Notes: generated by a model not told the origin, from the sequence alone. 64,000 bases of DNA from Mangrovihabitans endophyticus (GCF_014646155.1 NZ_BMMX01000013.1:62001-126000); one strand, 5' to 3'; positions 9,047-17,558 are shown, numbered from the stretch's first letter. Made by a program: numbers and translations.

Positions 9047-10171
9047 ATGGCGGCTACCGGATCCACCACCACGGCCGCGACGCGACAAGAGGGCGAGGCG
9101 AAGAGACTCATCGAGGGGGTTCGGGGCCTCGGCGAGCGGATTCGCGACAACGCCGAGCAGATCGAGGCGGTGCGCCGGGTACCTGCGGAGATCGTCGACG
9201 AACTCGCCGCCCTGGGAGTCTTCCGGATGGTCGCGCCCGGCCCCGGCCAGGCCGACCCGGTCACCTTCGTCGGGGTGTGCGAGGAATTGGCGTACGCGGA
9301 CGGGTCGACCGGCTGGATCGCCGGGATCGCGGGTGCCACCAGCGTCGTAATGGGCTACCTGGGCCCGGACGTGGCCGACCGGATGCTGGCCGACCCGAAG
9401 TTCCTCATCGCGGGCGTCGCCGCACCGGTCGGCCTGGCCACGCCATGCGACGGGGGCTATCGGGTGCGCGGGCGGTGGTCGTTCGCGAGCGGATGCGAGC
9501 ACGCCACCTGGCTGGTCGGCGGCTGCCGTGTGCCGGGAGACCGGCCCGTCCGCCGGATGATGATCATGCCCGCAGCGGCGATGAGCATCCACGACAACTG
9601 GGACGTGGCCGGCCTGCGCGGCACCGGCAGCCACGACATCGAGGCGGACGACGTGTTCGTACCGCAAGAGCACAGTTTCTCGCTCGCCGACCCGCACGAG
9701 GGTTTCCCGGTCATGTCTCAACTGGCCCTCGGCCTCGGTGCCGTGCCGCTGGGCATCGCGCGGGCCGCGATCGGCGAGTTCATCGCGCTCGCCCAGGTCA
9801 AGAACGATCCGATGACCGGCCAGTCCCTGGCCGGCAAGGGGTGGGCGCGGGCCGCGGTGGCCGAGGCCGAGTCCCTGCGCGCGTCGGCCCTGGCCTACCT
9901 GCTGTCCGAGGCGGCGAAGCCCGATCCGCGTGGTGTCGACGACGTGGCCCGGCTACGCCTCGCCATCGCGACCGCCGCCCGCAGCGCCGCCCGCGCGGTC
10001 GACCTGATGTACGACGCTGCCGGCGGCGCCTCCCTGTACACGTCCAGCCCGCTGCAACGCCATTTCCGCGACGTGCACGCCGCGACCCAGCACGCGATGG
10101 TCGGCCCCGACCTGCGCGAGACCGTCGGCGCGGTGCTGCTCGGCGAGGACGTCAACACGGCCCGGCTCTGA
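9047..10171 (+). CDS. acyl-CoA dehydrogenase-like flavin-dependent monooxygenase (group D type)
   Basis: A 374-residue protein with the acyl-CoA dehydrogenase fold. The N-terminal helical part contains the VPAEIVDELAALGVFRMVAP signature of the HsaA/HpaB/DszC-like oxygenase branch. The beta domain (WSFASGCEHATWLVGGCRV) and a C-terminal helical part (YDAAGGASLYTSSPLQRHFR) follow; GGA.. PLQRHFRD is the family's substrate/flavin-contacting segment. Such enzymes need a separate flavin reductase to supply reduced FMN/FAD, and none is adjacent. The substrate cannot be told from sequence. ATG 9047 is chosen over 8987 because homologues of this type begin near here; neither start has a strong Shine-Dalgarno. 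Confidence 0.85.
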   Translation: MAATGSTTTAATRQEGEAKRLIEGVRGLGERIRDNAEQIEAVRRVPAEIVDELAALGVFRMVAPGPGQADPVTFVGVCEELAYADGSTGWIAGIAGATSVVMGYLGPDVADRMLADPKFLIAGVAAPVGLATPCDGGYRVRGRWSFASGCEHATWLVGGCRVPGDRPVRRMMIMPAAAMSIHDNWDVAGLRGTGSHDIEADDVFVPQEHSFSLADPHEGFPVMSQLALGLGAVPLGIARAAIGEFIALAQVKNDPMTGQSLAGKGWARAAVAEAESLRASALAYLLSEAAKPDPRGVDDVARLRLAIATAARSAARAVDLMYDAAGGASLYTSSPLQRHFRDVHAATQHAMVGPDLRETVGAVLLGEDVNTARL

Positions 10172-10223
10172 GACTTGCCGCCGGGATACACGCCGGACCC
10201 GAGGGGCTCCACGAGGAATAGGC

Positions 10224-11289
10224 TCACGTCGCCGCCGTGACCGGCACCTCCCAGAAGGCACCGACTGGCATGGCGCGGAGTTTGTCGCCGAACGGCAGCG
10301 TCGACGTTCCCGTGTAGAGGACGATGCCGGCGATGAAATCGTCGCCGAGACGGTCGGCGAGGCGTCGTAGTCCGCGGAAGTCATCGGGTCCGACCGTGGT
10401 GGCCGCCTTGACTTCGATGCCGACGACGTGACCGGATCTGTTTTCGAGCACGGCGTCGACCTCGTACCTGTCTCGGTCGCGAAAATGTGACAGGTCGACC
10501 AGTTCGCCGGACCAAGTGAGCTGGCGTGACAGCTCGGAAAGGACGAAGGATTCGAGCAGCGGACCGAACGGGGCGCCGGGCCTCAACAGCCCTTGAGCGT
10601 CGGTGGCGACTTCGTTGGACGCGATGCCAGAATCGACGAATATCAGTTTCGGTGCGGCGGTGGTTCGGGTGCCCGGATTGCGTGACCAGCCGGGGATTCG
10701 TTTGACGAGGAAGATCTCCTCCAAAGCTTGGAGGTAACGCGCGATCGTCGGTCGGCTCAGCCCGAGCGCGGACTCAAGAGAATTCGCCGCGATGATGGTT
10801 GCGGATCTGGCGGCGAGTAGGCGTACCAGCTTCCGTAGCTCCCCCTTGTGCTGAATATCGGAGAGCTGCCGGACGTCGCGGTCGATGAGCGCCTGGACGT
10901 ACGCATCAAAGAATCTTCGGCGACGCCGAGTGTCGTCGCGGGCTGTGGCTTCGGGCAGGCCGCCTCGTACGACTCTGGCCGCGTAATCGGCGCGCGTCAG
11001 CCGCGACTCGTGCCGTAGGTCCGGCCCGGTGGCGAAGATGGCGTCGATGAACCCGTCCGGTTCGCCGCCGAGTTCCCCCTGGGACAACGGCCAAAGCTCG
11101 ACCGTCTCCATCCAGGTCCTGCGCACGGTCCAGGTCGCGGCGCTCGGCGAGCCGATCTCCGGCGACGACGCGGACGAGGGTGCTCTTGCCAACTTGACGC
11201 ACTCCGCTGACCAGCACGACTCGTGTGTCGCCCAGCGCGGCGTCCACCTGCGCTGCGGCGCGGCGAGGTATCAAGTGTGAGGTTGGCAC
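10224..11289 (-). pseudogene. DUF4143-type AAA ATPase with internal deletion and frameshift
   Basis: The N-terminal part, from GTG 11289, encodes a normal start of the family (RVVLVSGVRQVGKSTLVRVV, intact Walker A) and continues to about 11112. At that point homology jumps to another frame at METVELWPLSQGE, which normally lies about 70-80 residues further on, after Walker B and the LLTGSA segment. The rest, down to the stop at 10224, is a complete DUF4143 C-terminal half (SRPTIARYLQALEEIFLVKR; HFRDRDRYEVDAVLE; nuclease-like VGIEVKAATT). So the ATPase core lost its Walker B and sensor region together with the reading frame. The family is of uncertain function, with a winged-helix and restriction-endonuclease-like fold. 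The converging upstream gene is the flavoenzyme. Confidence 0.8.
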
Positions 11290-11310
11290 ACCTCATGGTA
11301 ACCACGGGGT

Positions 11311-11392
11311 TTCGATTTGCGGGCCGGCCGGCTTTCGATTTGCGGGACCCTCCGTGTTCGATCCGCGGGGCTACGGACGTTCGATCTGCGCA
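11311..11392. repeat. four tandem 23-bp imperfect repeats with TTCGATYYGCGSG core
   Basis: Copies of TTCGAT(T/C)(T/C)GCGSG begin at 11311, 11334, 11357 and 11380, exactly 23 bp apart. Copies 1 and 2 share TTCGATTTGCGGG; copy 3 is TTCGATCCGCGGG and copy 4 TTCGATCTGCGCA. The spacer sequence between cores is not conserved. The array lies between the broken ATPase (minus) and the ECF sigma gene (plus), 190-260 bp upstream of the sigma start. A 23-bp period excludes in-frame protein repeats and is close to two helical turns, so a regulatory array is possible, but no binding protein is identified. Confidence 0.7.
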
Positions 11393-11569
11393 CCCTTGGC
11401 CGCGTCGTCGGCCGAGGTACGAGGCCCGTGCATGCGCCAATCTCCATCGACTGCCATGGCTAGGCTGACCCCGGCCGGACCGAAGAACTGAGGAGCACGG
11501 ACTGCGGTGTGGCAATCGTCGCCGGGCCGGACAGGTGGAGGGTATGAGTCACCACCGAGGAGCACCTCA

Positions 11570-12100
11570 ATGAGGGGGCCCGACGCCGACGAGCGGTTCC
11601 GGAAACTCCACCGGGACACGTACGCCGACCTGCTGCGGTTCGTCGAGCGGCGGATCCCGGCGGACGAGGCGGAGGACGTCGTGTCGATGGTCTTCCTGAC
11701 CGCCTGGCGGCGCTTCGACGAGCTACCCGACGACACCCGGCCATGGCTGTTCGCCGTGGCCCGTAACACCATGGCCAACCGCACCCGCGGCTGGCTGCGG
11801 CGGCGGGCCCTGGACATACGGCTGACGGCCGCCGAGACGCCGCAAGTGCCGGACGACAGCGCCGGCGCGGCGGCCCGCATCGACCTGGAACGGGCGTGGC
11901 GTTCACTCAGCGCCGCCGACCGCGAGGTGCTGGCGCTCGTCGCCTTCGACGGCCTGACCTCCGAGCAGGCGGCCACCGTGCTGGGCTGCCGGAGATCGGC
12001 CTTCGCGATGCGGCTGGGCCGCGCCCGTCAGCGGCTGCAGGCAGCCCTCAACCCCGCCCTCCCGGACACCGTCAAGGAGCAGACATGGACGACGGCATGA
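11570..12100 (+). CDS. ECF-type RNA polymerase sigma factor
   Basis: A 176-residue sigma factor with only regions 2 and 4. Region 2 includes AEDVVSMVFLTAWRRFDELP and PWLFAVARNTMANRTRGW. Region 4 includes LSAADREVLALVAFDGLTSE, then QAATVLGCRRSAFAMRLGRA as the helix-turn-helix. The start at 11570 (MRGPDADERF) follows CCGAGGAGC and replaces an upstream GTG with no ribosome site. The stop overlaps the start region of the downstream membrane protein, as is usual for sigma/anti-sigma pairs. No promoter consensus was identified upstream; the 23-bp repeat array is the only notable element there. Confidence 0.92.
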   Translation: MRGPDADERFRKLHRDTYADLLRFVERRIPADEAEDVVSMVFLTAWRRFDELPDDTRPWLFAVARNTMANRTRGWLRRRALDIRLTAAETPQVPDDSAGAAARIDLERAWRSLSAADREVLALVAFDGLTSEQAATVLGCRRSAFAMRLGRARQRLQAALNPALPDTVKEQTWTTA

Positions 12101-12855
12101 ACGACCTGAAGCGTCTCGCCCTGCTCGACCCCGCGCGGGGACGCGAGCCGAGCGCCACCGAACGGGCGCGATCGGAGGCGTTCATCGAACGTACGATCGT
12201 CGGCGGTGTGCAGGCCGCGCCGGCGCACCCGGCCCGGCGTCGCTGGTTGATCGCCGGGGCCGTGGCGGCGGTGGCGACCGGCGTGGTGGGCGCGATCGCC
12301 GTGCCCATCCTGATCCCCGGGGCGGCCGAACGCGCCGTGGCGTCCTGGACGGCGATGCCGACCGCGCGCACCGGCGACCAGGTGCTGCCCCAGGCAACGA
12401 GGTGCGGCGAGAGCGACGTCGGCGGTGCGACCAAGCCGACCGCGGCGGACGTCCTGCTGGCCGAGCAACGCGGCGAAGCCACCCTGCTCATCATGCGCAA
12501 GGGCGAGACCATCGTCGAATGCCTGAGCGCCGACGGCGACCAGTTCGCGTCGATGGGTCTGGCGGACGGCTCGGCCACCCCGGCGTTGCCCCCCGGCGTA
12601 CCCGCAGACCTGCAGACCATGAGCTCCGTGGGCGACGGCGACGACACCTGGTCGAACATCGTCGGCCTGGCCGGTCCGCAGGTGACCGGCGTCGAGGTGC
12701 GCCTGAACAGTGGCGCGGTGCTGCAAGCAAGCGTGAAATCGGGCTGGTGGGCAGCATGGTGGCCGGGCCCGGAAGGCGGCGAGGTGGACGCGCTAACCGT
12801 CACGGTGCACACGGACGGCAAGGCGACAAGCTATCGCCCGTCCGACATGGCCTGA
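12085..12855 (+). CDS. single-pass membrane protein, probable anti-sigma or sigma-associated factor
   Basis: A 256-residue protein with a cytosolic N-terminal segment of about 50 residues (LKRLALLDPARGREPSATER), one transmembrane helix (about residues 53-78, LIAGAVAAVATGVVGAIAV) and an extracytoplasmic domain of about 175 residues with two Trp-rich clusters (SGWWAAWWPGPEGG). No zinc-binding anti-sigma motif is visible in the N-terminus. The gene overlaps the sigma factor by 16 nt and has its own AAGGAG six nt before ATG 12085; a second start at 12097 would give an ATGA overlap. The topology resembles CU044_5270-type proteins that accompany ECF sigma genes in actinomycetes. Anti-sigma activity is inferred from position. 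Confidence 0.75.
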   Translation: MDDGMNDLKRLALLDPARGREPSATERARSEAFIERTIVGGVQAAPAHPARRRWLIAGAVAAVATGVVGAIAVPILIPGAAERAVASWTAMPTARTGDQVLPQATRCGESDVGGATKPTAADVLLAEQRGEATLLIMRKGETIVECLSADGDQFASMGLADGSATPALPPGVPADLQTMSSVGDGDDTWSNIVGLAGPQVTGVEVRLNSGAVLQASVKSGWWAAWWPGPEGGEVDALTVTVHTDGKATSYRPSDMA

Positions 12856-12860
12856 CCCCC

Positions 12861-12894
12861 GAGTCCGGCCGGAGCGACAGGCCCGGCCGGACTC
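12861..12894 (+). terminator. strong hairpin after sigma/membrane-protein operon
   Basis: A perfect 12-bp inverted repeat, GAGTCCGGCCGG at 12861-12872 and CCGGCCGGACTC at 12883-12894, with a 10-nt loop, starts 5 nt after the stop codon. There is no U-tract, which is common for actinobacterial terminators. It could serve both converging transcripts. Confidence 0.75.
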
Positions 12895-12948
12895 ACCGGG
12901 TGGCGAAGAAGGCCGCGCATGAGCGCTCGTCGGCGTTCTCAACCATCG

Positions 12949-13206
12949 CTACTCTGCAGTCCATAGCCGTCCGACTTTGACGTAATCGGCATCGGCGCGA
13001 TCCACCACAAGGATGGTTTCGCCGGTTCGCCGCGTGCGCGGTGTCGGGTGATCGACGCCCAGAACGTGGATGAGGTGTCCGCTGGCGCCATCACGCAGGC
13101 GAGGAATGCCAATGAAGTCGCCGTTGCTGGTCGACCCAACGGCGATGAGGCCGCCGCGTGTAGGAATATCAAAGATCTCGTTGACGTGAAACTGCACAGC
13201 GGTCAT
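12949..13206 (-). CDS. small EF-Tu domain-2-like beta-barrel protein, candidate immunity protein
   Basis: 85 residues, coupled to the toxin gene by an ATGA overlap (start 13206, toxin stop 13203). The pattern FHVNEIFDIPTRGGLIAVGS, then GDFIGIP and ETILVVDRADADYV, resembles the small beta-barrel of translation-factor domain 2 (F-x-V-x-x-V-F-x-I-x-x-R-G). Its position directly behind a polymorphic toxin is that of an immunity protein, but no named immunity family is recognised. Function is inferred from position only. An alternative is a chaperone or adaptor for the toxin. Confidence 0.7.
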   Translation of the reverse strand: MTAVQFHVNEIFDIPTRGGLIAVGSTSNGDFIGIPRLRDGASGHLIHVLGVDHPTPRTRRTGETILVVDRADADYVKVGRLWTAE

Positions 13207-14411
13207 GGCGAGTCGTTCCTATACCGTTCCAAGGCGGGCATCTCGCTGTCGTAGGCCAGATCCTCAAGCTCCCTCAGCGGCCGGTGTAGATGCGCCCCGG
13301 CGCGCTGCTGCATGACATGAGTGTGTTCGTGGGCGATAGTAGCCGCCAACGTTTCGTCGTCGGCGAAGCTGGCTGGCCCGAATCGAATCTGCGCTCCGTT
13401 GAGCTCGGAGGGCGTGTACGCGCTTGCGTCCATGTGATCGAGGTAGCGGATCTCTTCTGGTTCGCTGATGATGACGACCTCCACGTCTCGCAGGTCGATG
13501 TCCATCCGACCTGCGACGACGTGGACGTTGTCAAGTGTCATCGGCGTGCCCGCGCCGCTGTCGAGGATATCTTGATTGCTGCGTACCGGGCTCTTGCTGA
13601 AGAATTCCGGCCTGGACGGCATACCACCGGCCGTGGGGTCCGTGCGGCTGAGCCGTCGTAGCGTCTGCCGGAGGCGTTCAAGCAAGTCGGTCAGTTCGGT
13701 GAGCTTGCCGCTCAGCCGCCGCAGGCTGTCGAGCAGGGCGCGGATGAAGCCCTGAATCCGGTCGACCCACTTGGCGACCAGCGCAGCCACCTGGCCGACG
13801 ACGACCGGGGTAGCCAAGCCCAACGTCAGACCCTCCTCCGCCAGCCACTGAGGTAGGCGGGCCGCGAGCGTGCCCACGAACTGCGCGATCAGGTCACGGA
13901 CGATGCCCCGGACGAGGCCAACGATCAAACCGGCGCCTTCGACCGCGTACGAGATCCCCTCGGACACCTTGGCGATGCCACCGAGGGCGTCGGCCTGCTG
14001 GGCCGCATGGCTGCGGTAGGCGTCGCCGGAAGCGCCGGACCACTCGCCGGTCTGAGCCCGGACCAGTTCGGTGTAGTGCTGTTGGCTGGCGGTCGTGGCC
14101 GCGGCGACGTTGCGCCAGGTCGCCGCGTGCGCGGCCACCTCATCCGGGTTGCCGGCCAGCCAGTCCAGCGCCTCCTGCAGGGGTCGGACGTGTTCCATCA
14201 ACCACGAGACTCCCCAGGCCATCAGCGAGCCGAGCGGATCGATCGCCATGCCGAGGATGTCGAGACTTCCGCCGACGCCACCCAGCGTGCCGTCCACCCA
14301 ACTGTTGTCTTGAATGCCGCTGCTGATCTGCTCGGCGTCCTCTATCAGGCCGAGCCCGGTGTACCAGGTGGTCGAGCTGTGCACGTCGGCGACCAGCGGG
14401 TTGTCGGTCAC
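13203..14411 (-). CDS. type VII-secreted polymorphic toxin with C-terminal HExxH metallopeptidase domain
   Basis: 402 residues. The N-terminal half is a long helical WXG100/LXG-like delivery region (EVAAHAATWRNVAAATTASQ, then TGEWSGASGDAYRSHAA with a W-S-G turn), followed by a hydrophobic stretch and a helical linker (about residues 140-260). The C-terminal domain (about 285-402) has IAHEHTHVMQQ, a zincin HEHTH at 361-365, with ELEDLAYDSEMPALE about 20 residues later providing a candidate third ligand Glu, close to the DUF4157-like metallopeptidase pattern. The gene sits between an EspC-like partner (GTGA overlap) and a small putative immunity gene (ATGA overlap). Secretion by the EccC system at 1-4148 is an inference. 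The toxic activity is untested. Confidence 0.82.
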   Translation of the reverse strand: MTDNPLVADVHSSTTWYTGLGLIEDAEQISSGIQDNSWVDGTLGGVGGSLDILGMAIDPLGSLMAWGVSWLMEHVRPLQEALDWLAGNPDEVAAHAATWRNVAAATTASQQHYTELVRAQTGEWSGASGDAYRSHAAQQADALGGIAKVSEGISYAVEGAGLIVGLVRGIVRDLIAQFVGTLAARLPQWLAEEGLTLGLATPVVVGQVAALVAKWVDRIQGFIRALLDSLRRLSGKLTELTDLLERLRQTLRRLSRTDPTAGGMPSRPEFFSKSPVRSNQDILDSGAGTPMTLDNVHVVAGRMDIDLRDVEVVIISEPEEIRYLDHMDASAYTPSELNGAQIRFGPASFADDETLAATIAHEHTHVMQQRAGAHLHRPLRELEDLAYDSEMPALERYRNDSP

Positions 14412-14740
14412 AGCGGTAGCTCGATGGTCGGGCTCGCGGCCGCGGTCAGCTTTTCGGCGCTACCCGTGTCCGTGGCCGTCATGGTCGACGCGGTGGCGCG
14501 CAACTTCAGCGCGGTCTCCCCGAGCGCATCCACTGCATCGTTCATGGCCTCGGTGGCGTCGCCGAACAGCGGGCTCAGCAGGGTCGGCAGGAACTGGCAG
14601 AGCTGCCCGTAGGCCTGGCTGTCCATGACAACCTGATCGACCGCCGCCCGGGCCTGCGCCATCTCCTCGGACACCCCGCTCACCGCGGTGGCGTGCCGCA
14701 ACACCGCGTCAGCCGGAAACTGCACGCCCGAGCTCACCAC
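14408..14740 (-). CDS. EspC/WXG100-like type VII secretion partner protein
   Basis: 110 residues, all-helical. The segment VLRHATAVSGVSEEMAQARA, the central QAYGQLCQFLPTLLSPLFGD and the C-terminal LGETALKLRATASTMTATDT match the EspC-like (DUF2580-type) family, small partners encoded next to larger T7 effectors. It probably pairs with the metallopeptidase toxin, whose start overlaps this stop by one codon. Two adjacent GTG codons (14740 and 14737) follow GAGGAGA; the second has the better spacing. It is transcribed divergently from the DUF6236-like gene. Confidence 0.8.
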   Translation of the reverse strand: MVSSGVQFPADAVLRHATAVSGVSEEMAQARAAVDQVVMDSQAYGQLCQFLPTLLSPLFGDATEAMNDAVDALGETALKLRATASTMTATDTGSAEKLTAAASPTIELPL

Positions 14741-14835
14741 TTCTCCTCAGCGGCATCGACGTCGTCCATGGCTCAACCCCCATCGACATCTTCCGATAGG
14801 TTATCGAGCTGGCGCCAACTACCCGGCGCGGCGAG

Positions 14836-15894
14836 ATGGAGGAGCCGATGGCCGGCATCTTGTACTACCCCTTCGCCAACGCACCGTTGCCGATCCTGCA
14901 CCAGGCTGTGCTCTATTGGGATGATCTTGCGACGGTGGTCGCGCCCGGTTGGGAACGCCGGCTGACGCCCCACATGCGGGAATTACGCGAGTCCGGCCTC
15001 TATCGTCCGGTCGGGCCGTTCTTGACGTACGAACCTGTCGATCTCATGTCCATGCGAGAGGAAATCGCGCAGGCGATTGACGGCGTTCCGCTGGAGGACC
15101 TGACCCCGCCGGATGATCGCGGCTATACACGCGGCCACTCCGACATCCTGCACGCCCAGAAACTCGACCCGGCGATCAGCAAGGATCTGATCCGCAGGGG
15201 TCTGGTGCGGGAAACCCCGGGAGCGCCGTGGCGGCTGGTCGTCTCACCTACCCTGCTGAACATCGTCGTCAGCATCATCGCGAATTCGATAGCCCGCTCC
15301 GCCAACGCCGAGTCGGGCTGTTCCGGGCGTACCGGCCTGAGGCCCCACACGGACGTGCTGCACGCTCACCGGATTGGCACATCCCCGATGTCCGGGATTG
15401 ACGTTACCGGGTGCTGGCAGGTTGACCTCAGCCCTCTTCTGCCGGTCCCCGAGGGCGACGTGATGATCGCCGACGTCCTCGACTTTCGCCGCCGCTACGA
15501 GAGCGAGCGAGCTCGCATGATGGCGGCGATAGACGACCTCCTGCACGAGCTGTCGCAGACGCGACGCCACCCCCAGGATGCATTTGGACGCGTGAAGCGC
15601 GAGATGGAACAAGCCGTGGCCGACCTTCATGGTGCCGCCCGAGCATCGAAGATCACCTGGGTGGTTCGGCCCCTGTCCGTGACGGTCGCGCTCGTGGCGT
15701 CGGCGTCGGCGTCGATCCTTCCGGCCGAGGCGGCGATTCCGCTGAGCATGAGCAGCACCGTCGGCGCCATCATGGTCAACTTGGCCACCAGTCGAGTCCG
15801 CGAGAAAGCCACCGGACCGGCGAATCCCACGGACTATCGATACCTGCATCGCGTCCAAGGGGAACTGGGACTGACCTTCCCAGAGCCTCCGTGA
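14836..15894 (+). CDS. DUF6236-like protein of unknown function
   Basis: 352 residues. The opening ILYYPFANAPLPILHQAVLY followed by WDDLATVVAPGWE matches the beginning I associate with DUF6236 proteins (Y-Y-P near the start, then a column of Trp/Asp). Residues about 245-320 contain a helical segment and a hydrophobic stretch (LVASASASILPAEAAIPLSM). No catalytic motif is seen. It lies between the two T7 effector cassettes and is divergent from the first. Start 14836 is kept, but ATG 14848 (MAGILYY) is better spaced from GGAGG and may be the true start. A defence or accessory role is possible but not shown. Confidence 0.65.
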   Translation: MEEPMAGILYYPFANAPLPILHQAVLYWDDLATVVAPGWERRLTPHMRELRESGLYRPVGPFLTYEPVDLMSMREEIAQAIDGVPLEDLTPPDDRGYTRGHSDILHAQKLDPAISKDLIRRGLVRETPGAPWRLVVSPTLLNIVVSIIANSIARSANAESGCSGRTGLRPHTDVLHAHRIGTSPMSGIDVTGCWQVDLSPLLPVPEGDVMIADVLDFRRRYESERARMMAAIDDLLHELSQTRRHPQDAFGRVKREMEQAVADLHGAARASKITWVVRPLSVTVALVASASASILPAEAAIPLSMSSTVGAIMVNLATSRVREKATGPANPTDYRYLHRVQGELGLTFPEPP

Positions 15895-16039
15895 TCGCGA
15901 AGAATCGATGAAGACCATCCTGTCAGCGACGCCCCGGTAGTCCACAACGAGGCGCACCCGACAGTCTCGTTCGGTACGCGTCTGGTTCGCATGGTTGAGC
16001 GGTCCTACTCTCAAGGCTCATGGAGGAGGCGGGGCTCGC

Positions 16040-16356
16040 ATGGACGGACCTGGATTCCACGTCGAGATCGGCACCCTGAAGTCGGCATCCGCCGGCATTG
16101 AGGAGAGCGTGGCCAACCAAAATGGATCAACGCTGTCGCATCTGGACCGCGCGGAGAGCGTCTACGGTCACGATCGCCTGCGCGAGTCGATGGAGAATTT
16201 CTGCGTCGCTGGAGCGATGGTATCGACATCCTGATCAAGGATGCCAAGACGATTGGGGACGTGCTCGACAAAGTCGCGCAGGCTTATCAGTCGGCTGACC
16301 ATGCTGCAGCCGGCCGCCTGCGGGTCGACCCGGGCGAGGAAGCCGTCGATGGCTGA
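16040..16356 (+). pseudogene. EspC/WXG100-like partner protein, frameshifted by one missing base
   Basis: Frame 1 from ATG 16040 gives FHVEIGTLKSASAGIEESVA to MENFC (55 residues) and then stops at 16234. The frame used after 16206 continues the family helix as RWSDGIDILIKDAKTIGDVL, then DKVAQAYQSAD, and ends at 16356, overlapping the start of the toxin gene at 16349 in the way intact partner genes do. Restoring one base between 16205 and 16206 would give F-C-D-R-W-S, the usual motif of this family. So this is either a real single-base deletion or a sequencing error. If real, the adjacent toxin has lost its cognate secretion partner. Confidence 0.75.
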
Positions 16357-17515
16357 ACTCGGCCAGACGCACGACCCGCGGGGACTGATCCAGGGCGACC
16401 CTGCCGCGATCCGGGCGAACGTCGAGGCGCTGCGGGCGAGGTCGGCACATGTCGAGAAGGCTGGCGACGGACTTGGCGACATCGATACCGGAGCATGGAC
16501 CGGCCAGGCGGCCGAGGACTTCCGGGACAAATTCAGCTACGAACCGAACAAGTGGTACGTGGCGGCCGATTCGCTGGCGACCGCGGCGAGTGCCCTGAAC
16601 ACGTATGCGCATGTCTTGGAGTGGGCGCAGCAGCAAGCGGCCGAAGCAATACGGTTGTGGGACGAGGCCCAAGCGGAGACTCGGAAGGCTCAGCAGGGGT
16701 ACCAGAAGGCGGCCGCGCAGGCGCCGCCCGAGCATCCGGTGGGCCCGTTCGTCGACGTCGGCGCAACCAGACGGCAGAGTGCCATCGATACTCTGGGTGC
16801 CGCCCGTCAACAGGTCGCAACGGCGGGTGATGTGGCCGCTGGCTTCCTTGACGAGGAGGCAGAATCGGCTCCGAAGAAGTCGAGCTGGCTGGGCAAACTC
16901 GGTGGTTTCCTTGAGACTGCAGGAGCGCATGTCGTCAACGGCCTGGCCTCCTTCGGCAACGCGATGGCGCACCACCCCGGCGAGACAGCTTCGCTCGTCG
17001 GTGGCCTACTGCTGACTGAGGTCAGCACCCTTGGTGAGGGTGCTGGCTTCGCTCTCGACGCGACCGGGGTTGGCGCGATCGGCGGTGTGCCGTTGAACGT
17101 GGTCTCGGCGGCGGGAATCGCTGCCGGGGCAGGCATGACGGCCACAGCGAGTGGACTGCTGATGCAGCACGCCGCCTCGGACGATGCGATGAGGCCCGTG
17201 CGTACCGGGAGGTCTGAGCCGGCCGGACCGACGAAGACCGACAACTGTAAGGAGCATCTCACCGAAAAGGACCTCGACGCAGCCCGCCGTGAGCTGGACG
17301 GCGAGGTGGTGGCGACCAAGTCGACCCGAAAGCCTTGGGATCATGTGGACGAAGTGCGAAATGCCCAGGATGGCTTGGTCAACCGCCTCGGTCAGCTCAA
17401 GCGCTTGCTCGGTGATTCGAGAGTGTCGGCCGCCGACCGCGCGCAGTATCAGTCCGAGCTCTCTGAGGCCAGTCGGCTGCTGGACTATTCCGAGCAATTT
17501 GTTCCACGGTCTTAA
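16349..17515 (+). CDS. type VII-secreted polymorphic toxin, C-terminal Ntox28-type domain
   Basis: 388 residues from ATG 16349 (MAELGQTHDPRG). The N-terminal 110 residues are a WXG-like helical delivery module (DIDTGAWTGQAAEDFRDKFS, a clear W-T-G turn). A helical region and a hydrophobic Gly/Ala-rich segment (about 235-275) follow. The C-terminal 90 residues (EHLTEKDLDAARRELDGEVV, then PWDHVDEVRNAQDGLVNRLG, then SRLLDYSEQFVPRS) match the polymorphic toxin type 28 domain, described as a predicted RNase. The next gene encodes a CdiI-type immunity protein, completing a toxin-immunity pair. It belongs with the frameshifted partner gene just upstream. Confidence 0.85.
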   Translation: MAELGQTHDPRGLIQGDPAAIRANVEALRARSAHVEKAGDGLGDIDTGAWTGQAAEDFRDKFSYEPNKWYVAADSLATAASALNTYAHVLEWAQQQAAEAIRLWDEAQAETRKAQQGYQKAAAQAPPEHPVGPFVDVGATRRQSAIDTLGAARQQVATAGDVAAGFLDEEAESAPKKSSWLGKLGGFLETAGAHVVNGLASFGNAMAHHPGETASLVGGLLLTEVSTLGEGAGFALDATGVGAIGGVPLNVVSAAGIAAGAGMTATASGLLMQHAASDDAMRPVRTGRSEPAGPTKTDNCKEHLTEKDLDAARRELDGEVVATKSTRKPWDHVDEVRNAQDGLVNRLGQLKRLLGDSRVSAADRAQYQSELSEASRLLDYSEQFVPRS

Positions 17516-17558
17516 GATCGTTCTGCCGATGACGGGTGAAACGGGTAAAGGAGAGCAG

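Noticed and set aside
10171..10224. Terminator between the convergent flavoenzyme gene and ATPase pseudogene
   Set aside because: No stem of more than 5-6 bp could be drawn in the 52-nt gap.
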